A DNA stretch of 64,000 nucleotides, taken from positions 310,001-374,000 of the forward strand of contig JAURJU010000050.1 in assembly GCA_030832085.1 (NCBI GenBank), in the 5' to 3' direction. The notes below the pieces were generated by a model that saw nothing but the letters and a program-made list of their open reading frames with translations, made no database searches and was not told the origin of the DNA. Position 1 is the stretch's first letter. Each line of letters starts with the position of its first letter. The position numbers and the translations under genes are program-made. Origin of the DNA: Chitinophagales bacterium (lineage in GTDB: Bacteria > Bacteroidota > Bacteroidia > Chitinophagales > Chitinophagaceae). Below are positions 18,157 through 27,578 of the stretch, one piece after another.

Positions 18157-19699
18157 TATCTGCCTTGGACAAGTGCTGTTTCAAGACCTCGTCTGGCCAG
18201 GGAATTTGCAATCCATTGTGCTTGAAGGTTGGCATGGATGCATTGCGCTTTTTCAAGATATTGGTCATCAGGGATGCCATTTCGCGGAGTTTCGCTGGTT
18301 GTGCTTTTGCCAAATCATGTTCTTCTCCAATGTCCTTGGAGAGATCATACAATTCCAGTTCCCCGGTCTTGTGAAAATAAATCAGCTTCCAATTTCCTTT
18401 GCGCAGGGCCGTTCCCCAGGAGATGCCATGGTTGTTGACATTGGTCCAGTTGTTGGGATAATGCCAGAGCAAAACTTTTTTGTCGTCTTTGAGTGTGGGA
18501 TTTTTTAGAAAAGGGACGATGGATTTCCCGTCTATGGTTTGGATGGTGCTGTATTTTTTAATCCCAGCAAGTTCAAGGATGGAAGGGAACCAATCATCAA
18601 CACTTACATACTGGTGATTGATTGAATTGATTTGTATACTAGGGCCAGCAACAATCATCGGAACACGGATCCCACCTTCATACAATGATCCCTTGCCTTG
18701 TTTGAGGGGAAGGTTCTGGGTATGTGCCTTGCCTGTTCTGGGAGGCACAAGACTGAGGCTTCCATTGTCTGTCATAAAGATGATGTATGTGTTCTTCTCT
18801 TGACCGCTTGCTTGAAGATAGTCCATCAATTCTCCAAGGCTTTTGTCCATGCCTTCCACCAGCGCCGCATATTTTGCTTCGACGTCTGTCAACCCTTTGT
18901 CAATATATTTTTGATAGTAACGATCGTCTTTGCTGAAAGGCAGGTGAACGGCATAGTGCGCCATGTAAAGGAAAAATGGCTTGCCGGAGGACTGATTGGA
19001 TTTCATTGCAGCAATGGCCTCTTCCGTCAAGGCATCCGTTAAGAACGTTCCCTTCTCAATGTGTTTTTCAAGACCGCGTACTCCCCAGAGGGTATCATTG
19101 GGATTGCCCTTATATTTGTCTTTTGCAAGAAAACTCCCAGGATGCCCAGCTGCAGTACCCGCAATGTTTACATCAAAACCAATGGCGAGCGGATTGGAAG
19201 CAGGTGTGCCATAAGGACCAAAATGGGCCTTGCCACAATGGATGGTGAAATAGCCTGCCTGCTGCAACAAAGAAGGCATTGCTGTAGCCACCACAGTATT
19301 GTTGATGCCTTCTACTGGGCTCATGCCATTGTGGTTCCAGTTGGGTGGAACCAGCACACTGTCTGGATAATCGGTTGGCGTATTCTTTTTTACATTGGTC
19401 CAATTGGTGACATTGTGCCTGGCCACATTCATGCCCGTCATCAGGCTGACCCTTGTGGGCGTGCAGACTGGATTGGAATAGGCATTGGTGAACTTCATTC
19501 CAGCCTTGGCCATCCGCTCCATATTGGGCGTTTGGAAAATGGCGTTGAGGGGCGTAGCCTTGTCCCAAAAAGGCAGCGAGCAATCCTGCCATCCCATGTC
19601 ATCGACCATGAAAAAAATGATGTTGGGTCTTTTTTGCTGTGCCTCAACAAAAAGGGGAGCTTGCAACAAAAGCAAAAAAAAAGTTCGTATAAAAAACAT
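18146..19699 (-). CDS. Cys-type sulfatase (CTPTR)
   Basis: The product is 517 residues with a short signal peptide (cleavage near FVEAQ). RPNIIFFMVDDMGWQD is the metal-binding start, CTPTR (Cys79) is the formylglycine site, and GKAHFGPYG and FMTDNGSLS follow. The sequence after CTPTR (VSLMTGMNVARHNVTNW) and the central GTPASNPLAIGFDVNIAG region resemble the S1_16-like group of sulfatases in Bacteroidota, though I cannot assign the subfamily firmly. It lies five bases downstream of another sulfatase on the same strand, so the two are co-transcribed. It removes sulfate esters from oligosaccharides in the periplasm. Confidence 0.92.
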   Translation of the reverse strand: MFFIRTFFLLLLQAPLFVEAQQKRPNIIFFMVDDMGWQDCSLPFWDKATPLNAIFQTPNMERMAKAGMKFTNAYSNPVCTPTRVSLMTGMNVARHNVTNWTNVKKNTPTDYPDSVLVPPNWNHNGMSPVEGINNTVVATAMPSLLQQAGYFTIHCGKAHFGPYGTPASNPLAIGFDVNIAGTAAGHPGSFLAKDKYKGNPNDTLWGVRGLEKHIEKGTFLTDALTEEAIAAMKSNQSSGKPFFLYMAHYAVHLPFSKDDRYYQKYIDKGLTDVEAKYAALVEGMDKSLGELMDYLQASGQEKNTYIIFMTDNGSLSLVPPRTGKAHTQNLPLKQGKGSLYEGGIRVPMIVAGPSIQINSINHQYVSVDDWFPSILELAGIKKYSTIQTIDGKSIVPFLKNPTLKDDKKVLLWHYPNNWTNVNNHGISWGTALRKGNWKLIYFHKTGELELYDLSKDIGEEHDLAKAQPAKLREMASLMTNILKKRNASMPTFKHNGLQIPWPDEVLKQHLSKADIGH

Positions 19700-19704
19700 T
19701 CCTT

Positions 19705-21243
19705 CTAATTTAAAAAATTAAGCTGCTTCCATGGATAGGGGCCATCATTGCTTTGGAATTTCCCAGGGGTACTTCTTCCTTCCTGGACATACTTTATAAA
19801 AAGCGATTTCATGGTTTCAACAATTGCCGGAAATTGATACTGCAGATTGTTTTTTTCGGATGGATCTTTCTTGAGGTTGTACAATTGCAAGGAAGGCAGC
19901 CCCTCTTCCGCTTTACCTGGAGTTGGAAAACTCCAACCACCAGAACCTGCAGCAAGGATGAGTTTCCAATCTCCCTTTCTGATGGCAAAACTGCCATTGA
20001 TGGAATGGTGCACTGTCGCTTCACGAATGGCAACGTTAGTGGATGGCTTCAACAAGACAGGAAGAAGGTTGTAGCTGTCCTCTGCCTCGTTGTCCTTCAA
20101 ATCATATCCAACAATGCCTGCAAAAGTGGCCATAAAATCATTCAAGGATACGGTCTGGGAAACAGTGCTCGCGCGCTTGATGGTTGCTGGCCACTGCACC
20201 AACAAAGGAATCCGGTGTCCGCCTTCAAAAATATCCGCTTTGTGTCCACGGTATCCATTGCTGGGGTCATGGCCCTTTTCTTTTAGGAATTTAAAATCAG
20301 CCACCGGCGAGCATCCATTGTCACTGGTGAAAACAAGGATGGTATTTTCTGTAAGGTTGTTCGCTGCCAATGCCTGTTGAATAGCGCCAACAAATGCATC
20401 CACCTGCTTGACAAAATCTGCATATACATTCAAGCCTGATTTTCCAATGGATGAGCTGTCTGGAGCAATGGGCGTATGGGGTGCGGTAATGGGCAGGTAA
20501 AGAAAAAATGGGCTCCCGGAACTGGCTGCCTTTCTGATGTAGTTGACGGATCTTTGCTGAATTTCAGGCAAGATCTTCTCCAGGTTCCATCCCTCAACCC
20601 CAGTTCCAGGCCTGCAATCCGCATAGGGTTGCTTTGGATAAAACACGGTTGGCTTGCCCAAGATCCTGTCGTTTTCCATGTACGCATAGGGAGGATAGTT
20701 GGGCGCATCCATCCCAAAGAAATAATCAAACCCGATGGATGTTGGTCCACCGGAAATTGGCTTTGTATAATCAAGATTGCATTCATCCTTTTGGTCAACG
20801 GGTGGCTTTGCATCTGTTGTGGGCCAGTTCCAGCCCAAATGCCATTTCCCCATCGCTGCGGTAAGGTAGCCCTTTGATTTGAGCATGCTGGCCATGTTTG
20901 TTCTTCCGGTTTCCAACAATGGCTTGTCGTACTGCACCAGTACTCCCTGCTTCAATCTTGAGCGCCAATTGTACCTGCCTGTCAAAATACCATAGCGCGT
21001 TGGTGTGCAAACAGCAGCACTGGAATGCGCATCCGTAAACATGATGCCATTCCTTCCTATCTTATCAATATTGGGAGTACTGATTTTCCCTGCCTTGTTG
21101 AAACATGAAACATCACCCATCCCCAAATCATCCGCCAAAATAAAAATGATATTTGGACGGTCAGTCTTCAGCTGGGCATTGGCAAAGAAGAAGGAAAAAA
21201 GGAAATGCGATAAAAAGATAAAACCTGTTGCATGATGACGCAT
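19705..21243 (-). CDS. Cys-type arylsulfatase (CTPTR), paralog of the 9783-11285 gene
   Basis: The product is 512 residues with a signal peptide (cleavage after FFANAQ). It has RPNIIFILADDLGMGD, then CTPTRYGILTGRYNWRS (Cys79), GKWHLGWNW, APHTPIAPD and FTSDNGCSP. The stretch around the active site is nearly the same as in the sulfatase at 9783-11285 (CTPTRYGILTGRYGWRS), and both share the GWNW and YFFGMDAPNYPPY-type segments, so they probably belong to one subfamily acting on related sulfated sugars. It precedes a second sulfatase in an operon. The ammonium transporter gene ends 68 bases upstream on the same strand. Confidence 0.93.
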   Translation of the reverse strand: MRHHATGFIFLSHFLFSFFFANAQLKTDRPNIIFILADDLGMGDVSCFNKAGKISTPNIDKIGRNGIMFTDAHSSAAVCTPTRYGILTGRYNWRSRLKQGVLVQYDKPLLETGRTNMASMLKSKGYLTAAMGKWHLGWNWPTTDAKPPVDQKDECNLDYTKPISGGPTSIGFDYFFGMDAPNYPPYAYMENDRILGKPTVFYPKQPYADCRPGTGVEGWNLEKILPEIQQRSVNYIRKAASSGSPFFLYLPITAPHTPIAPDSSSIGKSGLNVYADFVKQVDAFVGAIQQALAANNLTENTILVFTSDNGCSPVADFKFLKEKGHDPSNGYRGHKADIFEGGHRIPLLVQWPATIKRASTVSQTVSLNDFMATFAGIVGYDLKDNEAEDSYNLLPVLLKPSTNVAIREATVHHSINGSFAIRKGDWKLILAAGSGGWSFPTPGKAEEGLPSLQLYNLKKDPSEKNNLQYQFPAIVETMKSLFIKYVQEGRSTPGKFQSNDGPYPWKQLNFLN

Positions 21244-21311
21244 CCCACAAGTTAATTTTTTTTCCGCATCCGCTGAATGATGGGGCCAATCATTTCAACA
21301 GAAGAAGGTCA

Positions 21312-22523
21312 TCAATCCCTTGCCACTTCTCCATGGTAAATGGAATCGAGCCCTTGCTCTTCTTCTTCTGCTGTAACTTTTACCCGGGTAATCTTATTGA
21401 TCAGGACCAACATATAATATGTGAAGAGGTAGGCATACACAGATGTTGCCACCACTGCGATGAGTTCTTTGAAAAAGAAATCTGTACCGCCAAATACCAG
21501 TCCATCGGCTCCATTGGGGTTGATGGCCTTGGAGCCCAAGATACCCAAGAGAACGGTACCTACTACACCACCAACACCATGTACACCCCAAACATCAAGG
21601 GCATCGTCCCAACCCATCCGGTTCTTGAGCTTTACCGCCCAATAACAAACAAGGGAACCCAACATTCCAATCAGGAATGCAGATTCATAACTGATATAAC
21701 CGGCTGCAGGTGTAACAGTAGCCAACCCCGCCACAGAACCTGTCAGTAGGCCTACAAAAGTGGGGCGTTTGTGAGATCCGAACCATTCGATGCACATCCA
21801 GGTGACGGCACCGACAGAGGCTGCAAGATCAGTATTGATGAAGGAAAGTGCAGTAATCCTGTTTACATTCAATTCACTACCGGCATTGAAACCATACCAT
21901 CCAAACCAGAGCAGGGCAGTTCCGATGGCCACCAACGGAAGGTTGTTGGGCCTGTCATGCTTTATCCTTCTTTCTCCAACATAGATGACAGAGGCCAACG
22001 CAGCAAAACCGGCAGTGGCATGCACCACAATGCCACCTGCGAAATCAAGAACACCCCATTTTGCAAGAAGCCCGTTGCCCCAGATCATGTGTGCAAAAGG
22101 ATAATAAACAAGTATTTGCCAGAAGGTCAGGAAGATAAAAAATGCCTTGAAGGTGATTCGGTTGGCGAAGGCCCCAGTAATCAGGGCTGGTGTAATGATG
22201 GCAAACATCATTTGATAGGCAATGAATACAATTTCCGGGAACCTTTTTTCCTGAGAAAACAGTGCATCTGGTGTAACCCCGTGGTAGAATGCCTTTTGCA
22301 GGTCTCCAATGATTTGCCCTTCACCTCCACTGAAACAAAGCGAATATCCAAAAGCGTACCAGAGGACAGAGGTCCATCCCATGGATACAAAACTCTGGAT
22401 CATTACGTTGAGAATATTCTTTTTGCAAGCAAGTCCACCGTAAAAGAAAGCCAGTCCGGGGGTCATCAACATCACAAGGCTGGTACAAACGATCATGAAG
22501 ACCGTTAATCCTACATCAATCAT
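21312..22523 (-). CDS. amtB: Ammonium transporter, Amt/MEP/Rh family
   Basis: The product is 403 residues with eleven predicted membrane helices and no separate signal peptide. Family motifs are present: TPGLAFFYGGL in helix 1, DFAGGIVVHATAG with the first pore histidine, and DVWGVHGVGGVVGTVLLG with the second pore histidine. It conducts ammonia or ammonium across the inner membrane. No GlnK (PII) gene is adjacent, which is unusual for amtB. Its place among sulfatases may be chance, or it may serve nitrogen released from amino sugars. Confidence 0.93.
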   Translation of the reverse strand: MIDVGLTVFMIVCTSLVMLMTPGLAFFYGGLACKKNILNVMIQSFVSMGWTSVLWYAFGYSLCFSGGEGQIIGDLQKAFYHGVTPDALFSQEKRFPEIVFIAYQMMFAIITPALITGAFANRITFKAFFIFLTFWQILVYYPFAHMIWGNGLLAKWGVLDFAGGIVVHATAGFAALASVIYVGERRIKHDRPNNLPLVAIGTALLWFGWYGFNAGSELNVNRITALSFINTDLAASVGAVTWMCIEWFGSHKRPTFVGLLTGSVAGLATVTPAAGYISYESAFLIGMLGSLVCYWAVKLKNRMGWDDALDVWGVHGVGGVVGTVLLGILGSKAINPNGADGLVFGGTDFFFKELIAVVATSVYAYLFTYYMLVLINKITRVKVTAEEEEQGLDSIYHGEVARD

Positions 22524-22647
22524 AAATAGGTTGTTTATTGGTTGGGCTACGCAATATCGAACTTAATTATTGAATTTTATCGTTTTTTATGCACAAAATG
22601 CCATAAATGACGCAAATCAGTACCGTATAAAAGATATATTTATTTTA

Positions 22648-24432
22648 TTAATATGAACGATGGATAACCCTGATAGGGTAATCCTTGTTGACAAGTTTAT
22701 ATTGCATGCCTTGGGGAAGCACCACTTCGACTGAACGTTTGCCATTGGTGGTGGTAATGCTTTCTGTTACCAGCCCCAAGGGTGTTGGCAACTGATAAAA
22801 AGCAGATGTCAGACCTCCTGGTTGGGGATCAATCAAGATTTCCCTGAACCCAGGCTTTGAAGGACGTAAGCCCATCAGCCTGAAAGCAATAATATTGGCG
22901 GGTGCGGCACCCCAGGCATGGTTCCAATCAAGATTGGGCTTGAACTTGCCATCCCAGGCTTCCATCGTCATTCCTGCGCCGACTTCAATCATGTGGTACC
23001 ATCCCCTTTCTTTTCTAGAATGGAGCAATGCAAGTGCCTCTTTCTCCAATCCATTTTCATACAAGGCATCCATTAAAAATTGTGAGCCATAGACACTGCA
23101 AGCCATTTCTTTTTTGATGACAAAGGGAATAACTTTTACTTTTTGACTTTCATCCAGCAACCCAAAATCCAATGCAAAAAAATTGGCATGGAAAGATGAA
23201 TGGTCGGTTGTGTCACCATCCCTTACGAGGCCCGTTTTAGGATCGAAAAACATGTTGGTGAAAGATTCTTTCACTTGGGCAGCCCTTTGCTTGAAAAATG
23301 CCTGGTCTGCTTTCTTTTGGAGCAGGATGGCAAATTGTTCCATCAACAACAAGGACTTGTAATGATAGGCGTTGACAATGCTGTTGTATTCGCAAAAAAC
23401 AAATTCATCGGCTTCACCTTTGTATTCAGGGCCTGCCAGGTTGTTTCCCCGCTGTGGCCAATCGGTGATGTCCTTCAGCACTGCTTTTTGGTCGAAACTG
23501 ACATAATGCAGTGAATCCAGCAATGACTTGCTTTGGTTGTTCCCCACAGTGGTGATCATGCTTCCTTTTTTCGCCAGCGACAACAGGGTTTTGGTCTTGA
23601 GCAGGTCATAATATTTTTTGATCAAAGCTGTGTTGCCAGTAAACATATAATCATTCCAGATCACCTGGTGCATTTGCAAATGCCATTCGGTTGGCCAGGT
23701 GGGATGCAGCATCAGATGATCGATGGTATTGCGAGCCACGTCATACACAGAGTCAACCGCATAATGGGAGAGCTGATTGATCAATGCATCTGCTTCATAT
23801 GGAATCCGCTCCCGGTCACCATCTATATACAGACCGGTGACAGTTGTAGCTTTTATGGAATGTTTACAAAGTTCCCAAATGCGGTTCAACACTGTATCTG
23901 AACTAATAAACGATGCTGCATTGTCATTGAATCGATAATGAAAAATATCACGTGAAACATTCACCGTAAAAGCCCCTGAATGCTCAATTTCAACATAACG
24001 GAAGGGGGTTACAATGCCCATCCATTCCGGCAACAAAATGGCATTGCCTGATGTATTTTTTTTATTGGGTACGTTGGGGAAATATAAGGTATCAATATCT
24101 CCCTGGTTTTTAATGTAAGTAAACTGGAAAAAACGGATGTTTACACCTGGGGGCGTCCTGTCCAACCGGCCCTTCCCATCGGCCTTTTCACCCATGAAAA
24201 TTTTGATTGAATCGCCGCTCTTCATGTTGGTGGTGGCTATTTTCAGCCGACCAAAAAAGGTCTTGCCGAAATCATATGCAGTACCCAATGGAGCATATTT
24301 TTTTTCTGCTTTGGGAGTCTCGTGAAAAGCTATAAGCCCCTTTTGGTAAATCTTTTCCTGCCCAAAACAAACAATGGACAGATTGGAAAGTGCGAATGAA
24401 AACGCAAAGCGAATTAAGAGTTTAAACTTCAT
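22648..24432 (-). CDS. GH78-like alpha-L-rhamnosidase
   Basis: The product is 594 residues from the ATG at 24432, where a signal peptide starts (MKFKLLIRFAFSFALSNLS); 16 more codons are open upstream. An N-terminal beta-sandwich (about 25-190) is followed by an (alpha/alpha)6 barrel. The segment YIDGDRERIPYEADALI corresponds to the GH78 motif that carries the general acid region, and WPTEWHLQMHQVIWND and TDWPQRGN follow. The C-terminal GWYHMIEVGAGMTMEAWDGK and NLDWNHAWGAAP are conserved in GH78. The closing beta-domain is present. It probably removes alpha-linked rhamnose from side chains in the periplasm. It stands alone, divergent from the VCBS-sulfatase-fucosidase operon. Confidence 0.85.
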   Translation of the reverse strand: MKFKLLIRFAFSFALSNLSIVCFGQEKIYQKGLIAFHETPKAEKKYAPLGTAYDFGKTFFGRLKIATTNMKSGDSIKIFMGEKADGKGRLDRTPPGVNIRFFQFTYIKNQGDIDTLYFPNVPNKKNTSGNAILLPEWMGIVTPFRYVEIEHSGAFTVNVSRDIFHYRFNDNAASFISSDTVLNRIWELCKHSIKATTVTGLYIDGDRERIPYEADALINQLSHYAVDSVYDVARNTIDHLMLHPTWPTEWHLQMHQVIWNDYMFTGNTALIKKYYDLLKTKTLLSLAKKGSMITTVGNNQSKSLLDSLHYVSFDQKAVLKDITDWPQRGNNLAGPEYKGEADEFVFCEYNSIVNAYHYKSLLLMEQFAILLQKKADQAFFKQRAAQVKESFTNMFFDPKTGLVRDGDTTDHSSFHANFFALDFGLLDESQKVKVIPFVIKKEMACSVYGSQFLMDALYENGLEKEALALLHSRKERGWYHMIEVGAGMTMEAWDGKFKPNLDWNHAWGAAPANIIAFRLMGLRPSKPGFREILIDPQPGGLTSAFYQLPTPLGLVTESITTTNGKRSVEVVLPQGMQYKLVNKDYPIRVIHRSY

Positions 24433-24512
24433 GGATTTAAGGTACAAAAAAAGCTTTGGGTTAAAATAATCTTTCCGCATACAACAGCATGAATGTCAAT
24501 TCGCTTATACTA

Positions 24513-24540
24513 TTGGATCTTCTAATAATCCTTACATTTG
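24513..24540 (+). promoter_or_regulatory. Putative promoter (TTG-N17-TACATTTG) of the VCBS-sulfatase-fucosidase operon
   Basis: TTG (24513-24515) and TACATTTG (24533-24540) match the Bacteroidota consensus with a 17-base spacer. The element lies inside the longest possible reading frame of the next gene and about 38 bases above the ATG at 24579, so it argues that translation starts at 24579. Confidence 0.5.
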
Positions 24541-24578
24541 AGAAAGTGGAAGCAATCAAGACTATCTATTTCAAAAGA

Positions 24579-26117
24579 ATGATCGTGTTTTTAATGACCG
24601 GACTTTTTGCCACGCTGGTCTCAGGCACATCCATCGATAAGCACGAACCCACCAAGGGAGAAAAACTGGCAAAACAGTATTGTGGAAGCTGCCATATGTT
24701 CCCCTCCCCCTTTTTGCTGGATAAAAAAACATGGAAAGAATCGGTACTGCCCAACATGGGGTGGCGCCTTGGCATCAAAAAAGCAGGAAAGAATCCATTT
24801 GATGAGATGAGACCAGAAGAAGCTGAGATGGTAAGGCAGCTGAACATATATCCCGAAGAAGCACACATATCAAAAGAGGAGTGGCAGCTGATCGTGGATT
24901 ATTATTTGCGCAATGCCCCGGAGACACCCTTGGTGATAGAGGATGCATTGCCCCAGAGCATGGATACCTTGCGTTTTTTAGCCAGTCCCCTCTTCATCGG
25001 TGCAACAGAAGGCTCAACTGCACCCAGGCTGACGCGCTCCACCATGCTCAAATATGACAGCCTTCATTCAAAACTGTATATTGGCAATGCCCACAACGAG
25101 GTATTTGTGCTGGACAGCCAGTTTCAAGTAGATGATTATTGGGAAGTAGTCAATAGCCCTGTTGACATCCAATTCATGGCGAAAGGCCCTCCACAATTGC
25201 TGACCATTGGCTCCATTTTGCCATCAGAGGAAAAAAAAGGTTACCTGTTTCCGCTGGATTCAGCCGCATTGAACAAACCCTCTACAGACCTGATTTCTTC
25301 CCTCGCAAGGCCGGTGCAGTTTGAAAAGGCAGACCTGAACGGAGATGGAAAAGAAGACCTTGTGGTTGCAGAGTTTGGCAACCATACTGGAAAACTGAGT
25401 TGGTTTGATGGTGGAAATCCGAAAAAGAAAAAAATCCTGAAATACCAGGCGGGCATACGAAAGGTCTTGGTGCAGGACATGAACAACGATAAGTTACCAG
25501 ACCTAGTGGTAATGGGGGCTCAGGCATACGAGAGCATCATGCTCTTCGTCAACAAAGGAGACGGACAATTTGAAGACAAGACGGTATTGCAATTCCCACC
25601 CGTGTTTGGATTGAGCAATCTTGAACTGGTGGACTTCAACAAGGACGGGCATCTTGATTTGCTCATGACCAATGGCGACAACTGGGACCTCTCCGCCATC
25701 AGGAAAAGTTACCATGGTGTACGCATCTTCCTGAACGACAGGAAAAACAATTTCAAGGAGGCATTCTTCAATACGGTTTTTGGTGCAAGCAAGGCGATGG
25801 CAAATGATTTTGATCATGACGGAGATCTCGACATTGCGGTAACGTCTTTTTATGATGATCCTTTTGATGCCATGGAAGGATTTGTATATTTTGAAAATAC
25901 TGGAGGCATGAAGTTCAGTAAAATGATGATCAAAGAAGCCAGGGTTGGGAAATGGCTGACCATGGAACTTGCTGACCTTGACCATGATGGAGACAAGGAT
26001 ATTGTTTTAGGATCCTATTTTCACAACGTCGCCGAAATGACCAAATTCCTTGGAAGGGGTATCTTAAATTTTCCTCAAGCCCTTGTGCTCTGGAACAATA
26101 CCATCAAATCAAAATAA
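24579..26117 (+). CDS. Exported heme-motif protein with FG-GAP/VCBS repeats
   Basis: The product is 512 residues from the ATG at 24579 (MIVFLMTGLFATLVSGTS looks like a signal peptide); the frame is also open from 24489. Near the N-terminus, CGSCH (residues 35-39) is a c-type heme motif. The rest contains Asp/Asn/Gly-rich calcium loops typical of FG-GAP/VCBS beta-propellers: DLNGDGKEDLVV, DMNNDKLPDLVV, DFNKDGHLDLLM, DFDHDGDLDIAV and DLDHDGDKDIVL. A monoheme-plus-propeller layout suggests an envelope protein with a redox or ligand-binding role. It heads an operon with a sulfatase (4-base gap) and a fucosidase. The function is unknown. Confidence 0.85.
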   Translation: MIVFLMTGLFATLVSGTSIDKHEPTKGEKLAKQYCGSCHMFPSPFLLDKKTWKESVLPNMGWRLGIKKAGKNPFDEMRPEEAEMVRQLNIYPEEAHISKEEWQLIVDYYLRNAPETPLVIEDALPQSMDTLRFLASPLFIGATEGSTAPRLTRSTMLKYDSLHSKLYIGNAHNEVFVLDSQFQVDDYWEVVNSPVDIQFMAKGPPQLLTIGSILPSEEKKGYLFPLDSAALNKPSTDLISSLARPVQFEKADLNGDGKEDLVVAEFGNHTGKLSWFDGGNPKKKKILKYQAGIRKVLVQDMNNDKLPDLVVMGAQAYESIMLFVNKGDGQFEDKTVLQFPPVFGLSNLELVDFNKDGHLDLLMTNGDNWDLSAIRKSYHGVRIFLNDRKNNFKEAFFNTVFGASKAMANDFDHDGDLDIAVTSFYDDPFDAMEGFVYFENTGGMKFSKMMIKEARVGKWLTMELADLDHDGDKDIVLGSYFHNVAEMTKFLGRGILNFPQALVLWNNTIKSK

Positions 26118-26121
26118 ATAA

Positions 26122-27564
26122 ATGAAAACAAGGCTCATCCTGATTTTGGCCATTTTATCAAATTGCATGCTTGCTGGTGCACAGCAGCGGGCAAAAAACA
26201 TCCTCATCATCTATGCAGATGACCACAGCTATCACGCCCTGGGTGCCATGGGGAATGGCATTGTCAAAACACCCAACCTCGACAAGCTTGCCGCTTCAGG
26301 AATGATGTTTACACAGACCCATGTCATGGGCGGACACCAAGGTGCAGTATGTGTTCCCAGCAGGGTCATGCTGCTGACCGGAAGATATGTAAACAGGCTA
26401 CCTGGAGATGGAAGCACCATCCCGGAAAGCATGGTCAGTCTTCCGGAGGTATTGCGCAGCAAGGGCTACACCACTTATCATACCGGCAAGTGGCACAGTG
26501 ACAAGGCCTCTCACCATCGCATGTTCAGTACTGGAGGAGACATCTTCCTTGGAGGGATGCATTTCAACAAGGATGGTGGCCAAGCACATCCAACTGTTTA
26601 TCGTTTTGACAGTACAGGTCTGTATGATATGGCGAGAAAAAGAAACAGCGATACTTTCAGTACCACCCTTTACGCCAACAATGCGATTCAATTTCTTACC
26701 AGCACAACTGCAAAAGAAAAACCATTCTTCTGTTATGTGGCTTTCACTTCACCCCACGACCCGCGAACGCCTCCGGAAATGTTCGAGAAAATGTATGACC
26801 CCAACAGCGTACCCCTTCCTGTCAATTTCATGAAAAAACATCCCTTCGACAATGGCGACATGATGACCAGGGATGAACAATTGCTTCCCACTCCCCGTGA
26901 TACCATTGCCGTTAAAAAAGACATTGCGCTGTACTATGGCATGGTCAGTGAGATGGATGCACAGGTGGGAAGGATTCTGGGCGCACTTGAAAAATCAGGG
27001 CTCCGGGAAAATACGCTGGTGATTTTTGCTGGGGACAATGGACTCGCGGTTGGGCAGCATGGATTGCTGGGAAAACAAAACCTCTATGAACACAGCATCC
27101 GTGTTCCGATGATCATATCAGGACCTGGTATACCCACCGACAAGAAAGCCAATGGCTTTACCTATCTCAGTGATATTGCACCCACTGTTTATGAATACCT
27201 TGGCATCAAGGCTCCTGGCTCAGTGGAGGCCAAATCATTTTTTGCTGTGTTGAAAGATCCCGCCAAAACAATCCGGAAAAACATCTACAACGTCTACGGA
27301 CATTGGAGCAGGAGCATCAAAACTTATGACGGATTGAAATTGATATTGTACAATGTGGATGGCATATTGACTACACAGTTGTTTGATCTGAAGAATGATC
27401 CATGGGAGACCAGGGACCTGTCACGGGATGAACGTTATTTTAGCAGGATCAGGTCCATGAGGGCGGCGTTGAAAAAAGAAATGGCTGCCACGCACGATAA
27501 CCTGAACATTGATTTATCCGATTGGGGAAGAACAGAAAAACAAAAGCCTAGGGGCAGTAAATAA
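26122..27564 (+). CDS. Cys-type sulfatase (CVPSR)
   Basis: The product is 480 residues with a signal peptide ending near LAGAQQ. It has NILIIYADDHSYHALG at the metal site, CVPSR (Cys77) for formylglycine, GKWHSDK, TSPHDPRTPP and FAGDNGLAVGQHGLLGK. The last motif and the NLYEHSIRVPMIISGPG segment resemble sulfatases of the iduronate-2-sulfatase/choline-sulfatase-like groups. It is the second gene of a three-gene operon and is followed 14 bases later by a GH29 fucosidase, so a sulfated, fucose-containing substrate is a reasonable guess. Confidence 0.92.
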   Translation: MKTRLILILAILSNCMLAGAQQRAKNILIIYADDHSYHALGAMGNGIVKTPNLDKLAASGMMFTQTHVMGGHQGAVCVPSRVMLLTGRYVNRLPGDGSTIPESMVSLPEVLRSKGYTTYHTGKWHSDKASHHRMFSTGGDIFLGGMHFNKDGGQAHPTVYRFDSTGLYDMARKRNSDTFSTTLYANNAIQFLTSTTAKEKPFFCYVAFTSPHDPRTPPEMFEKMYDPNSVPLPVNFMKKHPFDNGDMMTRDEQLLPTPRDTIAVKKDIALYYGMVSEMDAQVGRILGALEKSGLRENTLVIFAGDNGLAVGQHGLLGKQNLYEHSIRVPMIISGPGIPTDKKANGFTYLSDIAPTVYEYLGIKAPGSVEAKSFFAVLKDPAKTIRKNIYNVYGHWSRSIKTYDGLKLILYNVDGILTTQLFDLKNDPWETRDLSRDERYFSRIRSMRAALKKEMAATHDNLNIDLSDWGRTEKQKPRGSK

Positions 27565-27578
27565 AAAAAAACAACAAG

